This document shows positions 42,560 through 51,200 of a DNA stretch of 64,000 nucleotides, piece after piece. The translations under genes and the position numbers were made by a program. The notes beneath the pieces are model-generated. The model ran no database searches and had not been told where the DNA came from. It was given only the letters and a program-made list of their open reading frames with translations. The stretch covers positions 1 to 64,000 of the forward strand of contig NZ_JAJUWT010000020.1 in assembly GCF_021390395.1 (NCBI RefSeq), read 5' to 3'. The stretch comes from Saccharothrix sp. S26 (GTDB lineage: Bacteria > Actinomycetota > Actinomycetes > Mycobacteriales > Pseudonocardiaceae). Every line of letters starts with the position of its first letter. Position 1 is the stretch's first letter.

Positions 42560-43677
42560 AGGTCGGCATCGTCTGCCCGTACTCCTTCGAGGTGCCCGGA
42601 GGGGTGCAGGCGCACGTGGTCGACCTGGCCCGGGCCCTGCGCGGCCTCGGGCACGAGGTGGACGTGCTCGCGCCCGCCGACGAGGACACGCCGGTGCCGG
42701 AGTTCGTCACCGCCGCGGGCCGCGCGGTCGGCATCCCGTACAACGGCTCGGTGGCCAGGTTGTCGTTCGGCCCGGTGTCGTTCGCCCGGGTCCGGCGGTG
42801 GATCGCCGAGCACGACTTCGACGTGCTGCACCTGCACGAGCCGACCGCGCCGTCGCTGTCGATGCTGGCGCTGATGGTGGCCGACGGCCCGATCGTGGCG
42901 ACCTTCCACACCTCCACGCCGCGCTCGAAGATGCTGTCGGCGTTCCAGGTGGTGCTCCAGCCGTTCCTGGAGAAGGTCACCGCCCGCATCGCGGTGTCCG
43001 CGCTGGCCCGCCGCGTGCAGGTGGAGCACCTCGGCGGTGACGCGGTCGAGATCCCCAACGGCGTGGACGTCGGGTTCTTCGCCGACGCGGCACCGCTGGA
43101 CGGCTACCCGCGCCCCGGCGGCACGGTGGGGTTCGTCGGCCGGTTCACCGAGCCGCGCAAGGGCATGCCGGTGCTGCTCGACGCGTTGCGCGAGCTGGAC
43201 CTGCCCGACGTGCGGCTGCTCGTGGTCGGGCGCGGTGACGCCGACGAGCTGCGCAAGCAGGCGGGACCGGAGCTGGCGTCGCGGATGGTGTTCCTCGGCA
43301 TGGTGGACGACGAGACGAAAGCACGCGCGCTGCGCAGCGTGGACGTCTACTGCGCGCCCAACACCGGTGGGGAGAGCTTCGGGATCATCCTGACCGAGGC
43401 GATGTCGGCGGGCGCGGCGGTGCTCGCCAGCGACCTCGACGCGTTCCGACGGGTGCTCGACGACGGCAAGGCGGGCGTGCTGACCCCGGTCGGGGACCCC
43501 TCCGCGCTGGCCGACGCGTTGCGCGACCTGCTGACCGACCCCGCGCGGCGGGCGGAGTACGTGGACGCGGCCCGGCAGCGGGTGATGATGTTCGACTGGT
43601 CGGTGGTGGCCAACCAGGTGCTGCGGGTGTACGAGAGCGCCATGGCGGCGGACCCCCGTCGGGTGGGTGAGGCGTGA
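42556..43677 (+). CDS. pimA: Phosphatidylinositol alpha-mannosyltransferase
   Basis: 373 aa GT4 glycosyltransferase, close to mycobacterial PimA in length. The GG loop lies at residues 15-16 (FEVPGGVQAHVVDLA), with VGFVGRFTEPRKGMPVLLDAL in the C-domain and the donor-binding E-x7-E motif GGESFGIILTEAMSAGAAV (about 272). It adds the first mannose to phosphatidylinositol from GDP-mannose. GTG 42556 overlaps the acyltransferase stop, and its stop overlaps the NUDIX gene start (GTGA). Confidence 0.95.
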   Translation: MKVGIVCPYSFEVPGGVQAHVVDLARALRGLGHEVDVLAPADEDTPVPEFVTAAGRAVGIPYNGSVARLSFGPVSFARVRRWIAEHDFDVLHLHEPTAPSLSMLALMVADGPIVATFHTSTPRSKMLSAFQVVLQPFLEKVTARIAVSALARRVQVEHLGGDAVEIPNGVDVGFFADAAPLDGYPRPGGTVGFVGRFTEPRKGMPVLLDALRELDLPDVRLLVVGRGDADELRKQAGPELASRMVFLGMVDDETKARALRSVDVYCAPNTGGESFGIILTEAMSAGAAVLASDLDAFRRVLDDGKAGVLTPVGDPSALADALRDLLTDPARRAEYVDAARQRVMMFDWSVVANQVLRVYESAMAADPRRVGEA

Positions 43678-44651
43678 CCAGTTCCGGTGTCGCGACGACG
43701 TTCCTGGTCCTGTTGGCGTTGGCCGTGCTCATCGGGCCGTGGACGCTGGGCACGGCCAACCGGCTGGACCGGCTGCACGTGCGCACGGACGCCGCCTGGG
43801 CGGCGCTGGACGCGGCCCTGGCCCGGCGGGCGGTGGTGACGCGGGCGGTGGCGGCGGTGTGCGGCAGGCCCGAGCTGCGCGCGGCGGCGGACCGGGCCGA
43901 GCGATCGGCGCGCGCGGACCGCGAAGCGGCGGAGAACCGGCTGTCGGCGTTGCTGGACGGGCTGGACCGGTCGGTGCTGGAGCCGGAACTCGCGGCCGAG
44001 CTGTCCGACGCCGAGCAGCGGGTCGTGCTGGCCCGGCGGGTGCACAACGACGCCGTGCGCGACACGTTGGCGTTGCGCAGGCGGCGGTCCGTGCGGTGGC
44101 TGCGGCTCGCCGGCACCGCGCCCACGCCGTCGTACTTCGAGATCGCCGAACCCGGCGGTGACGTCGAGGCGTCCGCGTTGACCCAGCGCGTGTCGGCGCG
44201 GGTCGTGCTGCTGGACGCCGAGGACCGGGTGCTGTTGTTCGAGGGCTTCGACCCGACCCGACCGGACGAGCTGTTCTGGTTCACCGTGGGCGGCGGGGTC
44301 GAGCCGGGTGAGGACGTCCGGACCGCGGCGGTGCGGGAGCTGTTCGAGGAGACCGGCGTGGAGGTCTCCGGTGACGAGCTGGTCGGTCCGGTGTGGAAGC
44401 GGCACGCCGTGTTCGCCTTCGACGGCTTGAACTACGCGGCGGTCGAGTGGTTCTTCATCGGGAGGGTGGAGGCGGTCGACGTGGACACCTCGAGGTTCAA
44501 CGAGATCGAGCAGCGGACCATCCGCCGGCACAAGTGGTGGTCGGCGCCGGAACTGGCGTCGTCCGACGCGACCGTGTACCCCGTGCAACTGGCCGAACTG
44601 CTGCCCGGCGCCCTGGCGGGGTGGGACGGCACGACCCGTTCGGTCCGATGA
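43674..44651 (+). CDS. Membrane-anchored NUDIX hydrolase (Rv2609c type)
   Basis: 325 aa. One N-terminal TM helix (FLVLLALAVLIGPW), a LemA-like helical region (DAAWAALDAALARRAVVTRAV) to about residue 150, then a NUDIX domain with GGGVEPGEDVRTAAVRELFEE including the REx2EE box. The mycobacterial counterpart closes the same operon. The substrate (a nucleotide-sugar or sugar phosphate) is unknown. It overlaps pimA by 4 nt and the damaged ORF downstream by 4 nt (ATGA). Confidence 0.9.
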   Translation: MTSSGVATTFLVLLALAVLIGPWTLGTANRLDRLHVRTDAAWAALDAALARRAVVTRAVAAVCGRPELRAAADRAERSARADREAAENRLSALLDGLDRSVLEPELAAELSDAEQRVVLARRVHNDAVRDTLALRRRRSVRWLRLAGTAPTPSYFEIAEPGGDVEASALTQRVSARVVLLDAEDRVLLFEGFDPTRPDELFWFTVGGGVEPGEDVRTAAVRELFEETGVEVSGDELVGPVWKRHAVFAFDGLNYAAVEWFFIGRVEAVDVDTSRFNEIEQRTIRRHKWWSAPELASSDATVYPVQLAELLPGALAGWDGTTRSVR

Positions 44652-44902
44652 TCGGCATCTCGAGCCGGGTGGACGAGGGCGCGCGTGCGCTCTACGAGAC
44701 CGTCGAGCACGAGGGCGAGCTGATCGCGATCCGGCAGGTCGGGCTGGCCTCGACCGGCGGCGTGCACCGCTCCCGTGGCGGCGGTTGGAGGACGTGTACG
44801 GCGGCCCCACCGACGAGCCGATCGACCCGAACGAGGCCCGTCAAGCCGATCACCCGTGAGGCGTTCACCGAGGTGTGGAACTCCGCTCCGCACGACGTGT
44901 GA
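44648..44902 (+). pseudogene. Small ORF with two apparent compensating frameshifts
   Basis: It starts at ATG 44648 inside the NUDIX stop. Frame 1 reads well at both ends (EGARALYETVEHEGELIAI at the start; PITREAFTEVWNSAPHDV at the end). The middle, about 44770-44840, is implausible in this frame but reads well in another as PWRRLEDVYGGPTDEPIDP. A one-base loss near 44770 and a one-base gain near 44840 would restore a continuous 80-odd residue cytoplasmic protein. Either the gene is decayed or the assembly has two small errors. The family was not recognised. Confidence 0.5.
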
Positions 44903-44990
44903 CGGGCCGGTCACGGGATCGGTAGAGGTATCGCTTCCGGGGTTCCGCGATCTATGGTCATCCGGATCAACGGGAACGTGGGGGAACATC

Positions 44991-47282
44991 GTGCGTCGGA
45001 TTGTGGCGTTCCTGGTGTGCGCGCTGGTCGCTTCCGGGGCACACCCCGGTGCGGCACAGGCCGAGCCGCTCGACTCCTCGGCGTCCGCCGACGAAGGCGC
45101 GACGTTCGTCCCGATGGCGCCGCGGCGGGTGCTGGACACGCGTGACGGCACCGGCGGCGGCGTCGGCCCGGTCCGGGGCGAGGCGATCCTCGACGTGTCC
45201 GCGCACGTGCCGGTGTCGGCCACCGCCGTGGTGTTCAACCTGACCGGCACGGAACCGACGGCCGCCACCCACGTCAAGATCTCCGCGGAGCGGTACCACC
45301 ACCCGGCGAACTCCAGCCTGAACCTCGGCGTCGGCGAGACGAGGGCCAACCTGGTCACCGCGGCGCTGCCGCGCGGCGGGCGGACGCTCTACCTGTACAA
45401 CAACGCGGGCGCGGTGCAGCTGGTCGCGGACCTGGCGGGTTACTACACCTCCGACGCGGCGTCGCGGTTCACCACGACGCCGCCGACCCGCGTCCTGGAC
45501 ACCCGCACGGCCACCGAGGTCGGTCCGGGCTCGACGCGCGAGGTGGACCTGTCGGCGCACGTGCCGGCGTCCGCCACGGCGGTGACGGTCAACCTGACCG
45601 GCACGGAGCCCACCGCGTCGACGCACGTGATCGCGTACCCCTCCGGCGCGACTCGGCCGGTGGTGTCGAACCTGAACCTGGAGCCGGGGCAGACGAGCCC
45701 GAACCTGGTCACGGTCGCCTTGGGCGCGGACCGGCGGATCGCGCTCTACAACCACGCGGGGAACACGCACCTCATCGTGGACCTGGCCGGCTACTACGCG
45801 AACGACCACGGCCACCGGTTCTTCCCCGTGTCGCCGATCCGCATCACGGACACCCGTGAGTCCGGAGGGCCGCTCGGCGCGGGCCGGACCAGGGACGTCG
45901 AGCTGTCCGCCCGGATCCCGACCTCCGCCGCGGCCGCCGTGGTGAACCTGACCGGCACCAACGTCACCGCGACCACGCACGTCTCGGCGTACCGCGCCGG
46001 GGCCGACCGGCCGACCGCGTCGAACCTGAACCTGTCGCCCGGCCAGGACACGGCCAACGGCGCCGTGGTCGCGCTCGACGGCGGCGTGCGGATCACGCTG
46101 TACAACAACGCGGGTTCGGCCGACCTGGTGGTGGACCTCGCGGGCTTCTTCGCCACGCCGCCGCCGTGCACGGCCGACTGCCTGTACGCCTGGGGCGGCG
46201 ACCAGGGGTACGGCGCGGCACCGTCCCGCCGCCCCTGGCTGTCCGGGGTCACCGCGGTGGCCACCGGCACCGGCACCGCCTACGCGCTCAAGTCCGACGG
46301 CACCGTGTGGGCCTGGGGCGCGAACCACGTCGGGGCGCTCGGGACCGGCGCCGCCGGCGGCGAGTCGACCGTGCCGCTGCGGGTCTCCGGGCTGACCGGC
46401 GTGACCGCGATCGCCGCCGGGTACGCGTTGAAGTCCGACGGCACCGTGTGGGGGTGGGGTTCGGCGGCGGACGGCCGGCTCGGGCACGACGTCTTCGCCG
46501 ACTCGGCCGTCCCGGTGCGGGTGGGCGGCCTCACGGGGATGACGGCGATCGCCGCGATCAGCGGCGCGTCCTACGCGCTCAAGTCGGACGGCACGGTGTG
46601 GGCCTGGGGCAACGACCTTTGGGGCGGCCTGGGCGGCGGGACCTGCCCGGACAGCGGCTTCTGCTGGGCGGGCACGCCGCGCCGGGTGCCGCTGCCGCAG
46701 CCGTCGGGCACCACGTTCACCGCGATCGCCGCGGCCACCGGCGGGCGCATGGCCTACGCGCTGCGCTCGGACGGCACGGCGTGGTCCTGGGGGTGGAACC
46801 ACCGGGGCGAGGCCGGCACGGGCGCGCCGCTGGGGGACAACGTCCTGCCCGCGCGGGTGGCCGGGCTGGTCGACGTCGTGTCGATCGCGGCCGGCGTCGA
46901 GGTCGGGTACGCCGCCACCGCGGACGGCCGGGTGTGGGCGTGGGGCGACAACTACTGGGGCCAGCTGGGCACCGACGCGCCGTGCGTCGAGCCGGTCCAC
47001 CTGTGCGCTGTCGGCGTGCCCGTGCAGGTCACCGGGGTGACCGGGGTCGTCGAGATCAGCAGTGGGGCCGGCACGACGCTGGCGCGCACGGCGGACGGCC
47101 CGGTGTGGGCGTGGGGCCGCAACGGTCGCACCGGGGAACTCGGCAACGGCACGACGGGCGGGTGTGAAGCGATGCCGTACCAGCAGGACTGCCGGGCGAG
47201 CGGGCCGGTGCGCAACCTCGTCACCGGCGCGTCCGACCTGGCCTCCGGCCAGCTCGGGAAGTTCGCGGTCGTGCCGGGCTGA
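44991..47282 (+). CDS. Large secreted protein: LDTR-type repeats plus RCC1 propeller
   Basis: 763 aa with a signal peptide (VAFLVCALVASGAHPGAAQA). Residues 35-395 hold three repeats of about 120 aa, each opening with RVLDTRDGTG, RVLDTRTATE or RITDTRESGG and closing with YNNAGAVQLVADLAGYY-like strands; these beta-rich units recur in actinobacterial surface proteins. The rest is an RCC1-type beta-propeller with repeats such as YALKSDGTVWAWG and TADGRVWAWG. The protein is probably secreted or surface-bound and may bind carbohydrate or protein. GTG 44991 is the start. RCC1 repeats are eukaryote-like but widespread in bacteria. Confidence 0.85.
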   Translation: MRRIVAFLVCALVASGAHPGAAQAEPLDSSASADEGATFVPMAPRRVLDTRDGTGGGVGPVRGEAILDVSAHVPVSATAVVFNLTGTEPTAATHVKISAERYHHPANSSLNLGVGETRANLVTAALPRGGRTLYLYNNAGAVQLVADLAGYYTSDAASRFTTTPPTRVLDTRTATEVGPGSTREVDLSAHVPASATAVTVNLTGTEPTASTHVIAYPSGATRPVVSNLNLEPGQTSPNLVTVALGADRRIALYNHAGNTHLIVDLAGYYANDHGHRFFPVSPIRITDTRESGGPLGAGRTRDVELSARIPTSAAAAVVNLTGTNVTATTHVSAYRAGADRPTASNLNLSPGQDTANGAVVALDGGVRITLYNNAGSADLVVDLAGFFATPPPCTADCLYAWGGDQGYGAAPSRRPWLSGVTAVATGTGTAYALKSDGTVWAWGANHVGALGTGAAGGESTVPLRVSGLTGVTAIAAGYALKSDGTVWGWGSAADGRLGHDVFADSAVPVRVGGLTGMTAIAAISGASYALKSDGTVWAWGNDLWGGLGGGTCPDSGFCWAGTPRRVPLPQPSGTTFTAIAAATGGRMAYALRSDGTAWSWGWNHRGEAGTGAPLGDNVLPARVAGLVDVVSIAAGVEVGYAATADGRVWAWGDNYWGQLGTDAPCVEPVHLCAVGVPVQVTGVTGVVEISSGAGTTLARTADGPVWAWGRNGRTGELGNGTTGGCEAMPYQQDCRASGPVRNLVTGASDLASGQLGKFAVVPG

Positions 47283-47307
47283 GGTCCGCCGGCAACCGCG
47301 GTGTCCG

Positions 47308-47682
47308 TCAGAGGATGAAGGTCGCGATCATCTGGCCCAGCAGCCGCACGTCGGCGTGGCCCTTGAACTCCAGCCGCACCTGGCCCAGGCCGCTGAACCA
47401 CAGGTCGAGCTCGGCGTCCATGTCGAACGTGCCCGCCGTCTCGATGGAGAACGCCTGCACCCGGCTGTAGGGCAGCGAGGTGAAGTCCTTCTTGCGGCCG
47501 GTCATGCCCTGGACGTTCACCGCGATCACCCGCTTGTTGGTGAACACCACGAAGTCCCGCACCGTCTTGAAGCTCGACACGATCTGCTCGCCCTGGATCA
47601 GGATCGGCGACACCTGCGACGCGATGTCCTCCGGACGGCACGGCGCCAGCTTGAAGACGGACTGCTTCTCGAAGTCGATCAC
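47308..47682 (-). CDS. Bacterial PH-domain protein
   Basis: 124 aa. One bacterial PH domain: EDIASQVSPILIQGEQIVSSF, RDFVVFTNKRVIAVNVQG and SRVQAFSIETAG are its typical strands. Cytoplasmic, no TM. Bacterial PH domains bind proteins or membranes; the role here is unknown. GTG 47682 is a reasonable start, 17 nt after the DUF4240-like gene, so they are probably co-transcribed. Confidence 0.8.
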   Translation of the reverse strand: MIDFEKQSVFKLAPCRPEDIASQVSPILIQGEQIVSSFKTVRDFVVFTNKRVIAVNVQGMTGRKKDFTSLPYSRVQAFSIETAGTFDMDAELDLWFSGLGQVRLEFKGHADVRLLGQMIATFIL

Positions 47683-47699
47683 GCGTTCGACGGTACCCC

Positions 47700-48218
47700 C
47701 TACCGCGGCCACCCCGCCGGGTTCGAGACCGATTCCCGGGAGATCCCCGACCCCGTCTCCGGGAAAACCCCGAACCGCACTCGGTGCAGGTGGGCGAAGA
47801 AGTAGCAGAACGCCTCGCACTCGGCGTCCACCACCGCGACCCGGGGATCGCGGGTCACGGCCTCGTAGAACTCCTGGCCGAGCGCCACGATGAAGCCGCG
47901 CGCGTACAGGAAGCCGTCGTCCGAGCCGTCGGTGACCTCCTGGACGTCCGCCCGGTCGATGTCGTACAGCTTGCGCTCGACCACCCGGTCCAGCGCGGTG
48001 AGCTCCTCGGCGGACAGCCCCTCGCACGCCCGCGCCAACGCCCGCAGCACGCCGTCGAGGTGCCCCTCCAGCTCGGCGGCCTCCTCGAACGCCTCCTCGG
48101 ACACGTCACGCTTGGCCAGCGCGCGCCGCACCTCGTTGGGGCCTGGGCCGAGGCCGGCCCAGGCGTCTTCCAGCATCGCCCAGAAACGGGCCTCTTCGGC
48201 AGCGGTCGGTGTGATCAT
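47700..48218 (-). CDS. DUF4240-like protein
   Basis: 172 aa, cytoplasmic. The opening EEARFWAMLEDAW and the SDDGFLYARGFIVALGQEFYEAV segment match DUF4240-type actinobacterial proteins of unknown function. ATG 48218 is preferred over an upstream GTG at 48248, because TACCGT lies 7 nt before it and would drive a leaderless mRNA. It is upstream of the PH-domain gene in one transcription unit. Confidence 0.7.
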   Translation of the reverse strand: MITPTAAEEARFWAMLEDAWAGLGPGPNEVRRALAKRDVSEEAFEEAAELEGHLDGVLRALARACEGLSAEELTALDRVVERKLYDIDRADVQEVTDGSDDGFLYARGFIVALGQEFYEAVTRDPRVAVVDAECEAFCYFFAHLHRVRFGVFPETGSGISRESVSNPAGWPR

Positions 48219-48264
48219 GCCGATGACGGTAGCGAGGGGGTCCGACAATTCCGGGCCGGCGAGG

Positions 48265-48702
48265 TCAGTCGGCGCGCTTGAGGCTGTCGATCAGGCCACC
48301 CCAGGCGGGCCCGTCCCAGGTGACGACGAGGGCCGAGCCGTCCGGCTTGAGCTCCAGCGTCCCGCGCTTGCGGTCCTCGTTCGGCGTGGGGCAGTCGAGG
48401 GTGAGGACCGGCTTGGCCGAGTCGGCGTCGGTGATCGTGCCGGGGCAGGCGAGCTCACCGGTCGTCTGCGCGGTGGTGCCGGTGACGGTGAGGGTGGCGA
48501 TCGGGCTGTCGTTGATCGGCTTCCACGTGCCGTCCAGGCCCTTGGCCTCCGGCTTCGCCGACGCCTCGGACGTGGCCGCGGTGGTGGTCGTCGCCGTGAT
48601 GGTCGTCGCCTGGGACGCGTCCTGCCCGCCGCCGTCACCGCCGCAGCCGGACAACACCCCGGCGGACAGCCCGAGAACCGCGGCGGTCAGTGCCAAGCGC
48701 AT
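48265..48702 (-). CDS. Putative lipoprotein
   Basis: 145 aa. The lipobox LSGC (Cys at residue 20) after a hydrophobic stretch predicts lipid anchoring; a Thr/Ala/Ser-rich linker follows, then a beta-rich domain (LDGTWKPINDSPIATLTVTG, ALVVTWDGPAWGGL) that may be lipocalin-like. ATG 48702 has GAGGAGGG 8-9 nt upstream. Function unknown. Confidence 0.8.
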   Translation of the reverse strand: MRLALTAAVLGLSAGVLSGCGGDGGGQDASQATTITATTTTAATSEASAKPEAKGLDGTWKPINDSPIATLTVTGTTAQTTGELACPGTITDADSAKPVLTLDCPTPNEDRKRGTLELKPDGSALVVTWDGPAWGGLIDSLKRAD

Positions 48703-48774
48703 GGAAGGGTCCCTCCTCGTTGATCTTCCCGAGAACGGGGACCATCCCAGCACACCACCCCGCGAGGCAAATCG

Positions 48775-48806
48775 CCCGGGGCGCACGGGTGGCCGCACGC
48801 CCCGGG
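48775..48806 (-). terminator. Hairpin terminator of the pyrimidine operon
   Basis: CCCGGGGCG (48775-48783) pairs with CGCCCCGGG (48798-48806), a perfect 9-bp stem with a 14-nt loop, just after the stop of the LLM oxidoreductase on the minus strand. Confidence 0.65.
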
Positions 48807-48812
48807 GCGCGG

Positions 48813-49805
48813 TCACACCCGGCCGATCACCTCGTTGCCGTAGGACGCGAGCGTCTTGTCCTTGTCGTCGTGCATCAAGTACAGGGCGAAGTTGTCCACG
48901 CCCACCTCGCGCAGCTCCTGCAACCGGTCCACGTGCGCGGACGCCGGGCCCAGCAGGCAGAACCGGTCCACGATCGAGTCCGGCACGAAGTCCGTCGACC
49001 GGTTGCCGGCCCGACCGTGGTGGGAGTAGTCGTAGCCCTCGCGACCCTTGATGTAGTCGGTCAGCGCGGCCGGCACCGCGCCCGTGTCGCCGTACCGCGC
49101 GACCAGGTCGGCCACGTGGTTGCCGACCATCCCGCCGAACCAGCGCAGCTGGTCGCGCTGGTGCGCCAGGTCCGTGCCCACGTACGCGGGCGCGGCCACG
49201 CACATCGTGATCGCCGACGGGTCGCGGCCCGCGGCCTCGGCCGCCTCGCGCACGCTCCCGATCGTCCACCGCGCGATGTCCACGTCCGCGGTCTGCAGGA
49301 TGAACCCGTCGGCCTGCTCGCCGACCATCCGCAACGCCTTGGGCCCGTACGCGGCCATCCACATCTCCAGCCTGCCGTCGCGCACCCACGGGATGCGCAC
49401 CGGCGTGCCGTGGTGCTCGACCTCCCGCCCCTCGGCCAGCTCCTTGATCACGGTCATGGCCCGGCCCAGGGTGGCCAGCGAGGCGGGCTTCTGCCCGATC
49501 ACCCGGCGCGCCGAGTCGCCGCGCCCGATGCCGCACACCGTGCGGTTGCCGAACATGTCGTTCAACGTCGCGAACAACGACGCGGTCACCGACCAGTCCC
49601 GCGTGCTCGGGTTGGTCACCATCGGGCCGACGACCAGGTCCTTCGTCGCGGCCAGCACCTGCGAGTAGATGACGAACGGCTCCTGCCACAGCACGACCGA
49701 GTCGAACGTCCAGCCGTAGCGGAACCCGTTGTCCTCGGCGGCCTTCATGCCGGCCACCACGTCCCGCGCGGGCGGGTCGGTCTGGAGCACTACCCCGAAG
49801 TCCAC
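48813..49805 (-). CDS. LLM-class (luciferase-like) flavin/F420 oxidoreductase
   Basis: 330 aa TIM-barrel of the luciferase-like superfamily: MDFGVVLQTDPPARDVVAGM, VVGPMVTNPSTRDWSVTAS, GIGRGDSARRVIG and WMAAYGPKALRMVGEQADGF match this subfamily. It uses FMN or F420. It is the last gene of a four-gene operon with dihydropyrimidinase and beta-ureidopropionase, so it may supply the missing redox step between uracil and dihydrouracil, or act on a pyrimidine/hydantoin derivative. GTG 49805 lies 9 nt after the dihydropyrimidinase stop. Confidence 0.85.
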   Translation of the reverse strand: MDFGVVLQTDPPARDVVAGMKAAEDNGFRYGWTFDSVVLWQEPFVIYSQVLAATKDLVVGPMVTNPSTRDWSVTASLFATLNDMFGNRTVCGIGRGDSARRVIGQKPASLATLGRAMTVIKELAEGREVEHHGTPVRIPWVRDGRLEMWMAAYGPKALRMVGEQADGFILQTADVDIARWTIGSVREAAEAAGRDPSAITMCVAAPAYVGTDLAHQRDQLRWFGGMVGNHVADLVARYGDTGAVPAALTDYIKGREGYDYSHHGRAGNRSTDFVPDSIVDRFCLLGPASAHVDRLQELREVGVDNFALYLMHDDKDKTLASYGNEVIGRV

Positions 49806-49814
49806 GTCCGCCCC

Positions 49815-51200
49815 CTACACCAGGTACTGGTTCAGCTCGCGGGACAGGAACTTGCCGTGCCCGGCCGCGCCGTGGAACCCGCGCGCGTCCACGACGACCC
49901 GGCCGCGCGAGAGCACCGTGTCGACCTTGCCGGTGATCTCCATGCCCTCGTACGCCGAGTAGTCGACGTTCATGTGGTGCGTGGCGGCCGAGATGACCTG
50001 CCGCGCGGTCGGGTCGTACACGACGACGTCGGCGTCCGCGCCGGGTGCGATGACGCCCTTGCGCGGGTGCAGGCCGAACATCCGGGCGGGCGTCGTGGAG
50101 CAGATCTCCACCCACCGCTCCAGCGTGATCTCGCCCTTCACCACGCCCTGGTGCACCAGGTCCACCCGGTGCTCGACGCCCGGCATCCCGTTGGGGATCT
50201 TGGAGAAGTCGCCGCGGCCCAGCTCCTTCTGGTCCTTGAAGCAGAACGGGCAGTGGTCGGTCGACACCACCGACAGGTCGTTGGTGCGCAGGCCGCGCCA
50301 CAGCTCGGTCTGGTGCTCCTTGGGCCGCAGCGGGGGAGAGGCGACGTACTTCGAGCCCTCGAAGTCCGGCTTCGCCAGGTCCTCCAGCGACAGGTACAGG
50401 TACTGCGGGCACGTCTCGGCGAACACGTTCTGCCCGGTGTCGCGCGCCTTCGTCACCGCGTCCAGCGCCTGGGCGGCGGACAGGTGCACGATGTACAGCG
50501 GCGACCCGGTGACCTTGGCCAGGGTGATGGCGCGCGAGGTGGCCTCGCCCTCCAGCTCGGCGGGCCTGGTCAGGCCGTGCTCGACCGGGTCCGTGCGGCC
50601 CTGCGCGAGCGCTTGCGCGACCAGTTGGTCGATCGCGATGCCGTTCTCCGCGTGCATCATGATCGTCGCGCCGGTCTCGCGGGCCTTCTGCATGGCGCGC
50701 AGGATCTCGCCGTCGGTGGCGTAGAAGACGCCGGGGTAGGCCATGAACATCTTGAACGTGTTCACGCCCGCGTCGATGCAGGACTCCATCTCCTTCAACG
50801 AGGCGTCGTCGACATCGGAGACGATCATGTGGAACCCGTAGTCGACGGCGCACCGGCCGTCCGCCTTGGCGTGCCACTTGTCCAGTGTGGACAGCAGTGA
50901 GGTGCCCTTGGCCTGCACGGCGAAGTCGATGATCGTGGTGGTGCCGCCCCACGCCGCCGCGATCGTGCCGGTCTCGAACGTGTCGGCGGAGAAAGTGCCG
51001 CCGAACGGCATCTCCATGTGCGTGTGCCCGTCGATGCCGCCGGGGATCACGTACTTGCCGGTGGCGTCGATCGTCTCGTCGGCCCGCACCGGGAAGCCGG
51101 GCGCGAGCAGCGCGGCGATCCGCTCGCCGTCCACCAGCACGTCGGCCGCGACGGCCCCGGTGGCGTTGACCACCGTGCCGCCCTTGATCAACGTGCTCAC
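49815..51200 (-). CDS. hydA: Dihydropyrimidinase / hydantoinase
   Basis: 461 aa amidohydrolase. Metal motif DGHTHMEMPFGG, carbamylated Lys in INTFKMFMAYPG-like NTFKMFMAYPGVF, ligand His in MMHAENG and IVHLSAAQ, and catalytic Asp in STDHCPF. It opens dihydrouracil/dihydrothymine or hydantoins to N-carbamoyl acids in the cytoplasm. GTG 51200 overlaps the upstream beta-ureidopropionase stop by 4 nt. The operon context supports pyrimidine degradation. Confidence 0.95.
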   Translation of the reverse strand: MSTLIKGGTVVNATGAVAADVLVDGERIAALLAPGFPVRADETIDATGKYVIPGGIDGHTHMEMPFGGTFSADTFETGTIAAAWGGTTTIIDFAVQAKGTSLLSTLDKWHAKADGRCAVDYGFHMIVSDVDDASLKEMESCIDAGVNTFKMFMAYPGVFYATDGEILRAMQKARETGATIMMHAENGIAIDQLVAQALAQGRTDPVEHGLTRPAELEGEATSRAITLAKVTGSPLYIVHLSAAQALDAVTKARDTGQNVFAETCPQYLYLSLEDLAKPDFEGSKYVASPPLRPKEHQTELWRGLRTNDLSVVSTDHCPFCFKDQKELGRGDFSKIPNGMPGVEHRVDLVHQGVVKGEITLERWVEICSTTPARMFGLHPRKGVIAPGADADVVVYDPTARQVISAATHHMNVDYSAYEGMEITGKVDTVLSRGRVVVDARGFHGAAGHGKFLSRELNQYLV

